A stretch of 64,000 nucleotides of DNA, taken from positions 132,001 through 196,000 of the forward strand of contig OZ038402.1 of NCBI GenBank assembly GCA_964036045.1. Reading direction: 5' to 3'. Shown one piece after another: positions 31,001 to 45,300 of the stretch. Each line of letters starts with the position of its first letter. The first letter of the stretch is position 1. This DNA is from Eutreptiella sp. 'Long Island Sound 2002' (lineage: Eukaryota > Euglenozoa > Euglenophyceae > Eutreptiales > Eutreptiaceae). Under the pieces are notes generated by a model. The model had not been told where the DNA came from and ran no database searches. It saw only the letters and a program-made list of their open reading frames with translations. The position numbers and the translations under genes are program-made.

Positions 31001-34000
31001 GGAACATGTTCCGGTGCTTCCGGAACAGGTTCCGGCGCTTCCGGAACAGGTTCCGGCGCTTCCAGAGTTCCGGGGCATGTTCCGGTGCTTCCGGAACATG
31101 TTCTGGCGCTTCCGGAACATGTTCCGGCGCTTCCGGAACATGTTCCGGCGCTTCCGGAACATGTTCCGGTGCCTCCGAACATGTTCCGGTGCTTCCGGAA
31201 CATGTTCCGGTGCTTCCGGAACATGTTCGGCGCTTCCGGAACATGTTTCGGTCCTTCCGGAACATGTTCCGGCGCTTCCGGAACATGTTCCGGCGCTTCC
31301 AGAACATGTTCCGGCGCTTCCGGAACATGTTCCGGTGCTTCCGGAACATGTTCCGGCGCTTTCGGAACATGTTCCGGCGCTTCCGGAACATGTTCCGGCG
31401 CTTCCGGAACATGTTCCCCTGCTTCCGGAACATGTTCCGGTGCCTCCGGAACATGTTCCGGTGCTTTCGGAACATGTTCCGGTGCTTCCAGAACATATTC
31501 CGGCGCTTCCGGAACATGATCCGGTGCTTCCGGAACATGTTCCGGCGCTTCCGGAACATGTTCCGGTGCTTGAGGAACATGTTCCGGTGCTTCCGGAACA
31601 TGTTCCGGTCCTTCCGGAACGTGATCCGGTGCTTCCGGAACATGTTCCGGCGCTTCCGGAACAAGTTCCGGTGCTTGAGGAACATGTTCCGGTGCTTCCG
31701 GAACATGTTCCGGTCCTTCCGGAACGTGATCCGGTGCTTCCGGAACATGTTCCGGCGCTTCCGGAACAAGTTCCGGCGCTTCCGGAACATGTTCCGGTGC
31801 TTCCGGAACATGTTCCGGTCCTTCCGGAACATGTTCCGGTGCTTCCGGAACATGTTCCGGCGCTTCCGGAACAAGTTGTGGTGGTTCCGGGGCATGTTCC
31901 GGTGCTTCCGGAACATGTTCCGGCGCTTCCAGAACATGTTCCGGCGCTTCCCGGGTTCCGGGGCATGTTCCGGTGCTTCCGGAACATGTTCCGGCGCTTC
32001 CGGAACATGTTCCGGTGGTTCCGGGGCATGGTCCGGTGCTTCCGGAACATGTTCCGGCGTTTCCAGAACATGTTCCGGCGCTTCCCGAGTTCCGGGGCAT
32101 GTTCCGGTGCTTCCGGAACATGTTCCGGCGCTTCCAGAACATGTTCCGGCGCTTCCCGAGTTCCGGGGCATGTTCCGGCGCTTCCGGAACATGTTCCGGC
32201 GCTTCCGGAACATGTTCCGGTGGTTCCGGGGCATGGTCCGGTGCTTCCGGAACATGTTCCGGCGCTTCCGGAACATGTTCCGGTCCTTCCGGAACATGTT
32301 CCGGTGCTTCCGGAACATGTTCCGGTGTTTCCGGAACATGTTCCGGTGCTTCCGGAACATGTTCCGGTGCTTCCGGAACATGTTCGGCGCTTCCGGAACA
32401 TGTTTCGGTCCTTCCGGAACATGTTTCGGCGCTTCCGGAACATGTTCCGGCCCTTCCGGAACATGTTCCGGTCCTTCCGGAACATGTTCCGGTGCTTCCG
32501 GAACATGTTCCGGCGCTTCCGGAACATGTTCCGGTCCTTCCGGAACATGTTCCGGTCCTTCCGGAACATGATCCGGTGCTTCCGGAACATGTTCTGGCGC
32601 TTCCGGAACATGTTCCGGCGCTTCCGGAACAAGTTCCGGCGCTTCCGGAACATGTTCGGCGCTTCCGGAACATGTTTCGGTCCTTCCGGAACATGTTTCG
32701 GCGCTTCCGGAACATGTTCCGGCCCTTCCGGAACATGTTCCGGTCCTTCCGGAAAATGTTCCGGTCCTTCCGAACCGGAACATGTTCCGGTCCTTCCGGA
32801 ACATGTTCCGGCGCTTCCGGAACAAGTTCCGGCGCTTCCGGAACATGTTCCGGCGCTTCCGGAACATGTTCTGGTGCTTCCGGAACATGTTCCGGCGCTT
32901 CCGGAACATGTTCCGGCGCCTCCGGAACATGTTCCGGTCCTTCCGGAACATGTTCCGGTGCTTCTGGAACATGTTCCGGTGCTTCCGGAACATGTTCCGG
33001 CGCTTCCGGAACATGTTCCGGTGGTTCCGGGGCATGTTCCGGTGCTTCCGGAACATGTTCCGGCGCTTCCAGAACATGTTCCGGCGCTTCCGGAGTTCCG
33101 GGGCATGTTCCGGCGCTTCCGGAACATGTTCCGGCGCTTCCGGAACATGTTCCGGCGCTTCCGGAACATGTTCCGGTGGCTTCCGGAACATGTTCCGGTG
33201 CTTCCGGAACATGTTCTGGTGCTTCCGGAACATGTTCCGGTGCTTCCGGAACATGTTGCGGTGCTTCCGAACATGTTCCGGTGCTTCCGGAACATGTTCC
33301 GGTGCTTCCGGAACATGTTCGGCGCTTCCGGAACATGTTTCGGTCCTTCCGGAACATGTTCCGGTCCTTCCGGAACATGTTCCGGCGCTTCCGGAACATG
33401 TTCCGGCGCTTCCGGAACATGTTCCGGTGCTTCCGGAACATGTTCCGGCCCTTCCGGAACATGTTCCGGTCCTTCCGGAACATGTTCCGGTCCTTCCGGA
33501 ACATCTTCCGGCGCTTCCGAAACATGTTCCGGCGCTTCCGGAACATGTTCCGCTCCTTCCGGAACATGGTCCGGTGCTTCCGGAACATGTTCCCGTGCTT
33601 GCGGAACATGTTCCGGCGCTTCCGGAACATGTTCCGGCGCTTCCGGAACATGTTCCGGCGCTTCCAGAACATGTTCCGGTGCTTCCGGAACATGTTCCGG
33701 TGCTTCCGGAACATGTTCGGCGCTTCCGGAACATGTTTCGGTCCTTCCGGAACATGTTTCGGCGCTTCCGGAACATGTTCCGGCCCTTCCGGAACATGTT
33801 CCGGTCCTTCCGGAACATGTTCCGGTCCTTCCGGAACATGTTCCGGCGCTTCCGGAACATGTTCCGGTCCTTCCGGAACATGTTCCGGTCCTTCCGGAAC
33901 ATGTTCCGGCGCTTCCGGAACATGTTCCGGCGCTTCCGGAACATGTTCCGGTCCTTCCGGAACATGTTCCGGTCCTTCCGGAACATGTTCCGGCGCTTCC

Positions 34001-37000
34001 GGAACATGTTCCAGCCCTTCCGGAACATGTTCCGGTCCTTCCGGAACATGTTCCCGCGCTTCCGGAACATGTTCCGGTCCTTCCGGAACATGTTCCGGTC
34101 CTTCCGGAACATGTTCCGGCGCTTCCGGAACAAGTTCCGGCGCTTCCGGAACATGTTCCGGTGCTTCCGGAACATGTTCCGGTGCTTCCGGAACATGTTC
34201 GCTTCCGGAACATGTTCCGGCGCTTCCGGAACATGTTCCGGTCCTTCCGGAACATGTTCCGGTGCTTCTGGAACATGTTCCGGTGCTTCCGGAACATGTT
34301 CCGGCGCTTCCGGAACATGTTCCGGTGGTTCCGGGGCATGTTCCGGTGCTTCCGGAACATGTTCTGGCGCTTCCAGAACATGTTCCGGCGCTTCCGGAGT
34401 TGCGGGGCATGTTCCGGTGCTTCCGGAACATGTTCCGGCGCTTCCGGAACATGTTCCGGTGCTTCCGGAACATGTTCCGGTGCTTCCGGAACATGTTCCG
34501 GTGCTTCCGGAACATGTTCCGGTGCTTCCGGAACATGTTCCGGTGCTTCCGGAACATGTTCCGGTGCTTCCGGAACATGTTCGGCGCTTCCGGAACATGT
34601 TTCGGTCCTTCCGGAACATGTTCCGGCGCTTCCGGAACATGTTCCAGTCCTTCCGGAACATGTTCCGGCGCTTCCGGAACATGTTCCGGCGCTTCCGGAA
34701 CATGTTCCGGTGCTTCCGGAACATGTTCCGGCGCTTCCGGAACATGTTCCGGCGCTTCCGGAACATGTTCCGGTGCTTCCGGAACATGTTCCGGTCCTTC
34801 CGGAACATGTTCCGGTGCTTCCGGAACATGTTCCGGCGCTTCCGGAACATGTTCCAGTGCTGGAGGAACATGTTCCGGTGCTTCCGGAACATGTTCCGAC
34901 CCTTCCGGAACATGTTCCGGTCCTTCCGGAACATGTTCCGGTGCTTCCGGAACATGTTCCGGTGCTTCCGGAACATGTTCCGGTGCTTCCGAACATGTTC
35001 CGGTGCTTCCGGAACATGTTCCGGTGCTTCCGGAACATGTTCGGCGCTTCCGGAACATGTTTCGGTCCTTCCGGAACATGTTTCGGCGCTTCCGGAACAT
35101 GTTCCGGTCCTTCCGGAACATGTTCCGGTCCTTCCGGAACATGTTCCGGCGCTTCCGGAACATGTTCCGGTCCTTCCGGAACATGTTCCGGTCCTTCCGG
35201 AACATGTTCCGGCGCTTCCGGAACATGTTCCGGCGCTTCCGGAACATGTTCCGGTCCTTCCGGAACATGTTCCGGTCCTTCCGGAACATGTTCGGCGCTT
35301 CCGGAACATGTTTCGGTCCTTCCGGAACATGTTTCGGCGCTTCCGGAACATGTTCCGGCCCTTCCGGAACATGTTCCGGTCCTTCCGGAACATGTTCCGG
35401 TCCTTCCGGAACATGTTCCGGCGCTTCCGGAACATGTTCCGGTCCTTCCGGAACATGTTCCGGTCCTTCCGGAACATGTTCCGGCGCTTCCGGAACATGT
35501 TCCGGCGCTTCCGGAACATGTTCCGGTCCTTCCGGAACATGTTCCGGTCCTTCCGGAACATGTTCCGGTGCTTCCGGAACATGTTCCGGCGCTTCCGGAA
35601 CATGTTCCGGCCCTTCCGGAACATGTTCCGGTCCTTCCGGAACATGTTCCCGCGCTTCCGGAACATGTTCCGGTCCTTCCGGAACATGTTCCGGTCCTTC
35701 CAGAACATGTTCCGGCGCTTCCGGAACAAGTTCCGGCGCTTCCGGAACATGTTCCGGTGCTTCCGGAACATGTTCCGGTGCTTCCGGAACATGTTCCGGC
35801 GCTTCCGGAACATGTTCCGGTGCTTCTGGAACATGTTCCGGTGCTTCCGGAACATGTTCCGGCGCTTCCGGAACATGTTCCGGTGGTTCCGGGGCATGTT
35901 CCGGTGCTTCCGGAACATGTTCTGGCGCTTCCAGAACATGTTCCGGCGCTTCCGGAGTTCCGGGGCATGTTCCGGTGCTTCCGGAACATGTTCCGGCGCT
36001 TCCGGAACATGTTCCGGTGCTTCCGGAACATGTTCCGGTGCTTCCGGAACATGTTCCGGTGCTTCCGGAACATGTTCCGGTGCTTCCGGAACATGTTCCG
36101 GCGCTTCCGGAACATGTTCCGGTGCTTCCAGAACATGTTCCGGCGCTTCCGGAACATGTTCCGGTGGTTCCGGGGCATGTTCCGGTGCTTCCAGAACATG
36201 TTCCGGCGCTTCCGGAACATGTTCCGGTGCTGGAGGAACATGTTCCGGTGCTTCCGGAACATGTTCCGACCCTTCCGGAACATGTTCCGGTGCTTCCGGA
36301 ACATGTTCCGGTGCTTCCGGAACATGTTCCGGTGCTTCCGAACATGTTCCGGTGCTTCCGGAACATGTTCCGGTGCTTCCGGAACATGTTCGGCGCTTCC
36401 GGAACATGTTTCGGTCCTTCCGGAACATGTTTCGGCGCTTCCGGAACATGTTCCGGTCCTTCCGGAACATGTTCCGGTCCTTCCGGAACATGTTCCGGCG
36501 CTTCCGGAACATGTTCCGGTCCTTCCGGAACATGTTCCGGTCCTTCCGGAACATGTTCCGGCGCTTCCGGAACATGGTCCGGCGCTTCCGGAACATGTTC
36601 CGGTCCTTCCGGAACATGTTCCGGCGCTTCCGGAACATGTTCCAGTGCTTCCGGAACATGTTCCGGCGCTTCCGGAACATGTTCCGGCGCTTCCGGAACA
36701 TGTTCCGGCGCTTCCGGAACATGTTCCGGTGCTTCCGGAACATGTTCCGGCGCTTCCGGAACATGTTCCGGTGGTTCCGGGGCATGTTCCGGTGCTTCCG
36801 GAACATGTTCCGGCGCTTCCAGAACATGTTCCGGCGCTTCCGGAGTTCCGGAACATGTTCCGGCGCTTCCGGAACATGTTCCGGTGCTTCCGGAACATGT
36901 TCCGGTGCTTCCGGAACATGTTCCGGTGCTTCCGGAACATGTTCCGGTGCTTCCGGAACATGTTCCGGTGCTTCCGGAACATGTTCGGCGCTTCCGGAAC

Positions 37001-39413
37001 ATGTTCCGGCGCTTCCGGAACATGTTCCGGCGCTTCCGGAACATGTTCCGGTGCTTCCAGAACATGTTCCGGCGCTTCCGGAACATGTTCCAGTCCTTCC
37101 GGAACATGTTCCGGCGCTTCCGGAACATGTTCCGGTGCTTCCGGAACATGTTCCGGTGGTTCCGGAACATGTTCCGGCGCTTCCGGAACATGTTCCGGCG
37201 CTTCCGGAACATGTTCCGGTGCTTCCGGAACATGTTCCGGTCCTTCCGGAACATGTTCCGGCCCTTCCGGAACATGCTCCGGTCCTTCCGGAACATATTC
37301 CGGTCCTTCCGGAACATGTTCCAGCGCTTCCGGAACATGTTCCGGCGCTTCCGGAACATGTTCCGCTCCTTCCGGAACATGGTCCGGTGCTTCCGGAACA
37401 TGTTCCCGTGCTTGCGGAACATGTTCCGGCGCTTCCGGAACATGTTCCGGCGCTTCCGGAACCTGTTCCGGTGCTTCCGAAACAGGTTCCGGTGCTTCCG
37501 GAACATGTTCCGGTGCTTCCGGAACATGTTCCGGCGCTTCCGGAACATGTTCCGGTGATTTCGGAACATGTTCCGGTGCTTCCGGAACATGTTCCGGCGC
37601 TTCCGGAACATGATCCGGTGCTTCCGGAACATGTTCCGGCGCTTCCGGAACATGTTCCGGTGCTTGAGGAACATGTTCCGGTGCTTCCGGAACATGTTCC
37701 GGTCCTTCCGGAACGTGATCCGGTGCTTCCGGAACATGTTCCGGCGCTTCCGGAACATGTTCCGGCGCTTCCGGAACATGTTCCGGTGCTTCCGGAACAT
37801 GTTCCGGTCCTTCCGGAACATGATCCGGCGCTTCCGGAACATGTTCCGGTCCTTCCGAAACTTGTTCCGGTGCTTCCGGAACATGTTCCGGTGCTTCCGG
37901 AACATGTTCCGGTGCTTCCGGAACATGTTCCGGCGCTTCCGGAACATGTTCCGGTGGTTCCGGGGCATGTTCCGGTGCTTCCGGAACATGTTCCGGCGCT
38001 TCCAGAACATGTTCCGGCGCTTCCGGAGTTCCGGGGCATGTTCCGGTGCTTCCGGAACATGTTCCGGCGCTTCCGGAACATGTTCCGGCGCTTCCGGAAC
38101 ATGTTCCGGTGGTTCCGGGGCATGGTCCGGTGCTTCCGGAACATGTTCCGGCGCTTCCGGAACATGTTCCGGTCCTTCCGGAACATGTTCCGGTGCTTCC
38201 GGAACATGTTCTGGTGCTTCCGGAACATGTTCCGGTGCTTCCGAACATGTTCCGGTGCTTCCGGAACATGTTCGGCGCTTCCGGAACATGTTCCGGTCCT
38301 TCCGGAACATGTTTCGGCGCTTCCGGAACATGTTCCGGCCCTTCCGGAACATGTTCCGGTCCTTCCGGAACATGTTCCGGTCCTTCCGGAACATGTTCCG
38401 GTCCTTCCGGAACATGATCCGGTGCTTCCGGAACATGTTCCGGCGCTTCCGGAACATGTTCCGGCGCTTCCGGAACATGTTCCGGTGCTTCCGGAACATG
38501 TTCCGGCGCTTCCGGAACATGTTCCGGCGCTTCCGGAACATGTTCCGGTCCTTCCGGAACATGTTCCGGTCCTTCCGGAACATGTTCCGGTGCTTCCGGA
38601 ACATGTTCCGGTGCTTCCGAACATGTTCCGGTGCTTCCGGAACATGTTCCGGTGCTTCCGGAACATGTTCGGTGCTTCCGGAACATGTTTCGGTCCTTCC
38701 GGAACATGTTTCGGCGCTTCCGGAACATGTTCCGGCCCTTCCGGAACATGTTCCGGTCCTTCCGGAACATGTTCCGGTCCTTCCGGAACATGTTCCGGCG
38801 CTTCCGGAACAAGTTCCGGCGCTTCCGGAACATGTTCCGGTGCTTCCGGAACATGTTCCGGTGCTTCCGGAACATGGTCCGGCGCTTCCGGAACATGTTC
38901 CGGTCCTTCCGAAACTTGTTCCGGTGCTTCCGGAACATGTTCCGGTGCTTCTGGAACATGTTCCGGTGCTTCCAGAACATGTTCCGGTGCTTCCGGAACA
39001 TGTTCCGGTGGTTCCGGGGCATGTTCCGGTGCTTCCGGAACATGTTCCGGCGCTTCCAGAACATGTTCCGGCGCTTCCGGAGTTCCGGGGCATGTTCCGG
39101 TGCTTCCGGAACATGTTCCGGCGCTTCCGGAACATGTTCCGGTGGTTCCGGGGCATGGTCCGGTGCTTCCGGAACATGTTCCGGCGCTTCCGGAACATGT
39201 TCCGGTCCTTCCGGAACATGTTCCGGTCCTTCCGGAACATGTTCCGGTGCTTCCGGAACATGTTCCGGTGCTTCCGGAACATGTTTCGGTCCTTCCGGAA
39301 CATGTTTCGGCGCTTCCGGAACATGTTCCGGCCCTTCCGGAACATGTTCCGGTCCTTCCGGAACATGTTCCGGTCCTTCCGGAACATGATCCGGTGCTTC
39401 CGGAACATGTTCC

Positions 39414-39453
39414 GGAAGCGCCGGAACTTGTTCCGGAAGCGCCGGAACTTGTT
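39414..39453 (-). repeat. Two inverted units inside the 21-bp satellite
   Basis: Here the array reads GGAAGCGCCGGAACTTGTT twice, the reverse complement of the rare AACAAG variant units that stand in normal orientation about 40-80 bp to the right (39487-39530). This is a local inverted duplication. Confidence 0.8.
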
Positions 39454-42381
39454 ACATGTTCCGGCGCTTCCGGAACATGTTCCGGCGCTTCCGTAACAAG
39501 TTCCGGCGCTTCCGGAACAAGTTCCGGCGCTTCCGGAACATGTTCCGGTGCTTCCGGAACATGTTCCGGCGCTTCCGGAACATGTTCCGGTCCTTCCGGA
39601 ACATGTTCCGGTGCTTCCGGAACATGTTCCGGTGCTTCCGAACATGTTCCGGTGCTTCCGGAACATGTTCCGGTGCTTCCGGAACATGTTCGGCGCTTCC
39701 GGAACATGTTGCGGTCCTTCCGGAACATGTTTCGGCGCTTCCGGAACATGTTCCGGCCCTTCCGGAACATGTTCCGGTCCTTCCGGAACATGTTCCGGCC
39801 CTTCCGGAACATGTTCCGGCGCTTCCGGAACATGTTCCGGTCCTTCCGGAACATGTTCCGGTCCTTCCGGAACATGATCCGGTGCTTCCGTAACATGTTC
39901 CGGCGCTTCCGGAACATGTTCCGGCGCTTCCGGAACATGTTCCGGTCCTTCCGGAACATGTTCCGGTGCTTCTGGAACATGTTCCGGTGCTTCCGGAACA
40001 TGTTCCGGCGCTTCCGGAACATGTTCCGGTGGTTCCGGGGCATGTTCCGGTGCTTCCGGAACATGTTCCGGCGCTTCCAGAACATGTTCCGGCGCTTCCG
40101 GAGTTCCGGGGCATGTTCCGGCGCTTCCGGAACATGTTCCGGCGCTTCCGGAACATGTTCCGGTCCTTCCGGAACATGTTCCGGTGCTTCCGGAACATGT
40201 TCCGGTGCTTCCGCAACATGTTCCGGTGCTTCCGGAACATGTTCCGGTGCTTCCGAACATGTTCCGGTGCTTCCGGAACATGTTCCGGTGCTTCCGGAAC
40301 ATGTTCGGCGCTTCCGGAACATGTTCCGGTGCTTCCGGAACATGTTCCGGCGCTTCCGGAACATGTTCCGGTGCTTCCGGAACATGTTCCGGCGCTTCCG
40401 GAACATGTTCCGGTGCTTCCGCAACATGTTCCGGTGGTTCCGGAACATGTTCCGGCGCTTCCGAAACATGTTCCGGCGCTTCCGGAACATGTTCCGGCGC
40501 TTCCGGAACATGTTCCGGTCCTTCCGGAACATGTTCCGGTCCTTCCGGAACATGTTCCGGTGCTTCCGGAACATGTTCCGGCGCTTCCGGAACATGTTCC
40601 GGTGCTGGAGGAACATGTTCCGGTGCTTCCGGAACATGTTCCGGCCCTTCCGGAACATGTTCCGGTCCTTCCGGAACATATTCCGGTCCTTCCGGAACAT
40701 GTTCCGGCGCTTCCGGAACATGTTCCGGCGCTTCCGGAACATGTTCCGCTCCTTCCGGAACATGGTCCGGTGCTTCCGGAACATGTTCCCGTGCTTGCGG
40801 AACATGTTCCGGCGCTTCCGGAACATGTTCCGGCGCTTCCGGAACCTGTTCCGGTGCTTCCGAAACAGGTTCCGGTCCTTCCGGAACGTGTTTCGGCGCT
40901 TCCGGAACATGTTCCGGTGCTTCCGGAACATGTTCCGGCGCTTCCGGAACATGCTCCGGCGCTTCCGGAACATGTTCCGGCGCTTCCGGAACATGTTCAG
41001 GTGCTTCCGGAACATGTTCGAGCGCTTCCAGAACATGTTCCGGTCCTTCGGGAACATGTTCCGGCGCTTCCGGAACATGTTCCGGTGCTTCCGGAACATG
41101 TTCCGGTGCTTCCAGAACATGTTCCGGCGCTTCCGGAACATGTTCCGGTGCTTTCGGAACATGTTCCGGTGGTTCCGGGGCATGTTCCGGCGCTTCCGGA
41201 ACATGTTCCGGTGCTTCCGAACATGTTCCGGTGCTTCCGGAACATGTTTCGGTGCTTCCGGAACATGTTCCGGTGCTTCCGGAACATGTTCCGGTGCTTC
41301 CGAACATGTTCCGGTGCTTCCGGAACATGTTCCGGCGCTTCCGGAACATGTTCCAGTCCTTCCGGAACATGTTCCGGCGCTTCGGGAACATGTTCCGGCG
41401 CTTCCGGAACATGTTCCGGTGCTTCCGGAACATGTTCCGGCGCTTCCGGAACATGTTCCGGCGCTTCCGGAACATGTTCCGGCGCTTCCGGAACATGATC
41501 CGGCGCTTCCGGAACATGTTCCGGTGCTTCCGGAACATGTTCCGGTCCTTCCGGAACATGTTCCGGTGCTTCCGGAACATGTTCCGGTGCTGGAGGAACA
41601 TGTTCCGGTGCTTCCGGAACATGTTCCGGCCCTTCCAGAACATGTTCCGGTCCTTCCGGAGCATATTCCGGTCCTTCCGGAACATGTTCCGGCGCTTCCG
41701 GAACATGTTCCGGCGCTTCCGGAACATGTTCCGCTCCTTCCGGAACATGGTCCGGTGCTTCCGGAACATGTTCCCGTGCTTGCGGAACATGTTCCGGCGC
41801 TTCCGGAACATGTTCCGGCGCTTCCGGAACATGTTCCGGCGCTTCCGGAACCTGTTCCGGTGCTTCCGAAACAGGTTCCGGTCCTTCCGGAACATGTTTC
41901 GGCGCTTCCGGAACATGTTCCGGTGCTTCCGGAACCTGTTCCGGCGATTCCGGAACATGTTCCGGTGCTTCCGGAACATATTCCGGCGCTTCCGGAACAT
42001 GCTCCGGCGCTTCCGGAACATGTTCCGGCGCTTCCGGAACATGTTCCGGTGCTTCCGGAACATGTTCCAGCGCTTCCAGAACATGTTCCGGTCCTTCGGG
42101 AACATGTTCCGGCGCTTCCGGAACATGTTCCGGTCCTTCCGGAACATGTTCCGGTGCTTCCGGAACATGTTCCGGCGCTTCCAGAACATGATCCCGTGCT
42201 TCCGGAACATGTTCCGGCGCTTCCGGAACATGTTCCGGTGCTTGAGGAACATGTTCCGGTGCTTCCGGAACATGTTCCGGTGCTTCCGGAACATGTTCTG
42301 GCGCTTCCGGAACATGTTCCGGTGCTTCCGGAACATGTTCCGGTCCTTGCGGAACATGTTCCGGTCCTTGCGGAACATGTT

Positions 42382-42395
42382 CCGGAAGCACCGGA
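42382..42395 (-). repeat. Single inverted unit inside the 21-bp satellite
   Basis: CCGGAAGCACCGG replaces the normal CCGGTGCTTCCGG, so one variable spacer is flipped while the flanking palindromes remain intact. Confidence 0.75.
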
Positions 42396-45300
42396 ACATG
42401 TTCCGGCGCTTCCGGAACATGTTCCGGCGCTTCCTGAACATGTTCCAGTGCTTCCGGAACATGTTCCGGCGCTTCCGGAACATGTTCCGGTGGTTCCGGG
42501 GCATGTTCCGGTGCTTCCGGAACATGTTCCGGCGCTTCCAGAACATGTTCCGGCGCTTCCGGAGTTCCGGGGCATGTTCCGGTGCTTCCGGAACATGTTC
42601 CGGCGCTTCCGGAACATGTTTCGGTGGTTCCGGAACATGTTCCGGTGCTTCCGGAACATGTTCCGGTCCTTCCGGAACATGTTCCGGTGCTTCCGGAACA
42701 TGTTCCGCCGCTTCCGGAACATGTTCCGGTCCTTCCGGAACATGTTCCGGTCCTTCCGGAACACGTTCCGGTGCTTCCGGAACATGTTCGGCGCTTCTGG
42801 AACATGTTCCGGTCCTTCCGGAACATGTTCCGGCGCTTCCGGAACATGTTCCGGTGCTTCCGCAACATGTTCCGGCGCTTCCGGAACATGTTCCGGTGCT
42901 TCCGGAACATGTTCCGGTGCTTCCGGAACATGTTCGCGTCCTTCCGGAACATGTTCCGGTCCTTCCGGAACATGTTCCGGCGCTTCCGGAACATGTTCCG
43001 GTCCTTCCGGAACATGTTCCGGTCCTTCCGGAACATGTTCCAGCGCTTCCGGAACATGTTCCGGTGCTTCCGAAACATGTTCCGGCGCTTCCGGAAGATG
43101 TTCCGGTGCTTGGGGAACATGTTCCGGTGCTTCCGGAACATGTTCCGGCGCTTCCGGAACATGTTCCGGTCCTTCCGGAACATGTTCCGGTGCTTCCGGA
43201 ACATGTTCCGGTCCTTCCGGAACATGTTCCGGTGCTTCCGGAACATGTTCCGGTGCTTCCGGAATATGTTCGGCGCTTCTGGAACATGTTCCGGTCCTTC
43301 CGGAACATGCTCCGGCGCTTCCGGAACATGTTCCGGTGCTTCCGGAACATGTTCCGGTGCTTCCGGAACATGTTCGGGTCCTTCCGGAACATGTTCCGGT
43401 CCTTCCGGAACATGTTCCGGCGCTTCCGGAACATGTTCCGGTCCTTCCGGAACATGTTCCGGCGTTTCCGGAACATGTTCCGGCGCTTCCGGAACATGTT
43501 CCGGCGCTTCCGGAACATGTTCCGGTCCTTCCGGAACATGTTCCGGTCCTTCCGGAACATGTTCCGGTGCTTCCGGAACATGTTCCGGCGCTTCCGGAAC
43601 ATGTTCCGGTGCTTGAGGAAGATGTTCCGGTGCTTCCGGAACATGTTCCGGCGCTTCCGGAACATGTTCCGGTCCTTCCGGAACATGTTCCGGTGCTTCC
43701 GGAACATGATCCGGTGCTTCCGGAACATGTTCCGGGGCTTCCGGAACATGTTCCGGCGCTTCCGGAACATGTTCCGGCGCTTCTGGAACATGTTCCGGTG
43801 CTTCCGGAACATGTTCCGGCGCTTCCGGAACATGTTGCCGTGCTTGCGGAACATGTTCCGGCGCTTCCGGAACATGTTCCGGTGCTTCCAGAACATGTTC
43901 CGGTCCTTCCGGAACATGATCCGGTGCTTCCGGAACATGTTCCGGCGCTTCCGGAACCTGTTCCGGTGCTTCCGGAGAATGTTCCGGTGCTTCCGGAACA
44001 TGTTCCGGTCCTTCCGGAACATGTTCTGGTCCTTCCGGAACATGTTCCGGCGCTTCCGGAACATGTCCCGGTGCTTCCGGAACATGTTCCGGTGCTTCCG
44101 GAACATGTTCCGGTGCTTCCGGAACATGTTCCGGTGCTTCCGAACATGTTCCGGTGCTTCCGGAACATGTTCCTGTGCTTCCGGAACATGTTCCGGTGCT
44201 TCCGAACATGTTCCGGTGCTTCCGGAACATGTTCCGGCGCTTCCGGAACATGTTCAGCGCTTCCAGTACATGTTCCGGTCCTTCCGGTACATGTTCCGGT
44301 GCTTCCGGAACATGTTCCGGTGCTTCCGGAATATGTTCGGCGCTTCTGGAACATGTTCCGGTCCTTCCGGAACATGCTCCGGCGCTTCCGGAACATGTTC
44401 CGGTCCTTCCGGAACATGTTCCGGTGCTTCCGGAACATGTTCCGGTGCTTCCGGAATATGTTCGGCGCTTCTGGAACATGTTCCGGTCCTTCCGGAACAT
44501 GCTCCGGCGCTTCCGGAACATGTTCCGGTCCTTCCGGAACATGTTCCGGTGCTTCCGGAACATGTTCCGGTGCTTCCGGAACATGTTCGGGTCCTTCCGG
44601 AACATGTTCCGGTCCTTCCGGAACATGTTCCGGCGCTTCCGGAACATGTTCCGGTCCTTCCGGAACATGTTCCGGCGTTTCCGGAACATGTTCCGGCGCT
44701 TCCGGAACATGTTCCGGCGCTTCCGGAACATGTTCCGGTGCTTCCGGAACATGTTCCGGTCCTTCCGGAACATGTTCCGGTGCTTCCGGAACATGTTCCG
44801 GCGCTTCCGGAACATGTTCCGGTGCTTGAGGAAGATGTTCCGGTGCTTCCGGAACATGTTCCGGCGCTTCCGGAACATGTTCCGGTCCTTCCGGAACATG
44901 TTCCGGTGCTTCCGGAACATGATCCGGTGCTTCCGGAACATGTTCCGGGGCTTCCGGAACATGTTCCGGCGCTTCCGGAACATGTTCCGGCGCTTCCGGA
45001 ACATGTTCCGGTCCTTCCGGAACATGGTCCGGCGCTTCTGGAACATGTTCCGGTGCTTCCGGAACATGTTCCGGCGCTTCCGGAACATGTTGCCGTGCTT
45101 GCGGAACATGTTCCGGCGCTTCCGGAACATGTTCCGGTGCTTCCAGAACATGTTCCGGTCCTTCCGGAACATGATCCGGTGCTTCCGGAACATGTTCCGG
45201 CGCTTCCGGAACCTGTTCCGGTGCTTCCGGAGAATGTTCCGGTGCTTCCGGAACATGTTCCGGTCCTTCCGGAACATGTTCCGGTCCTTCCGGAACATGT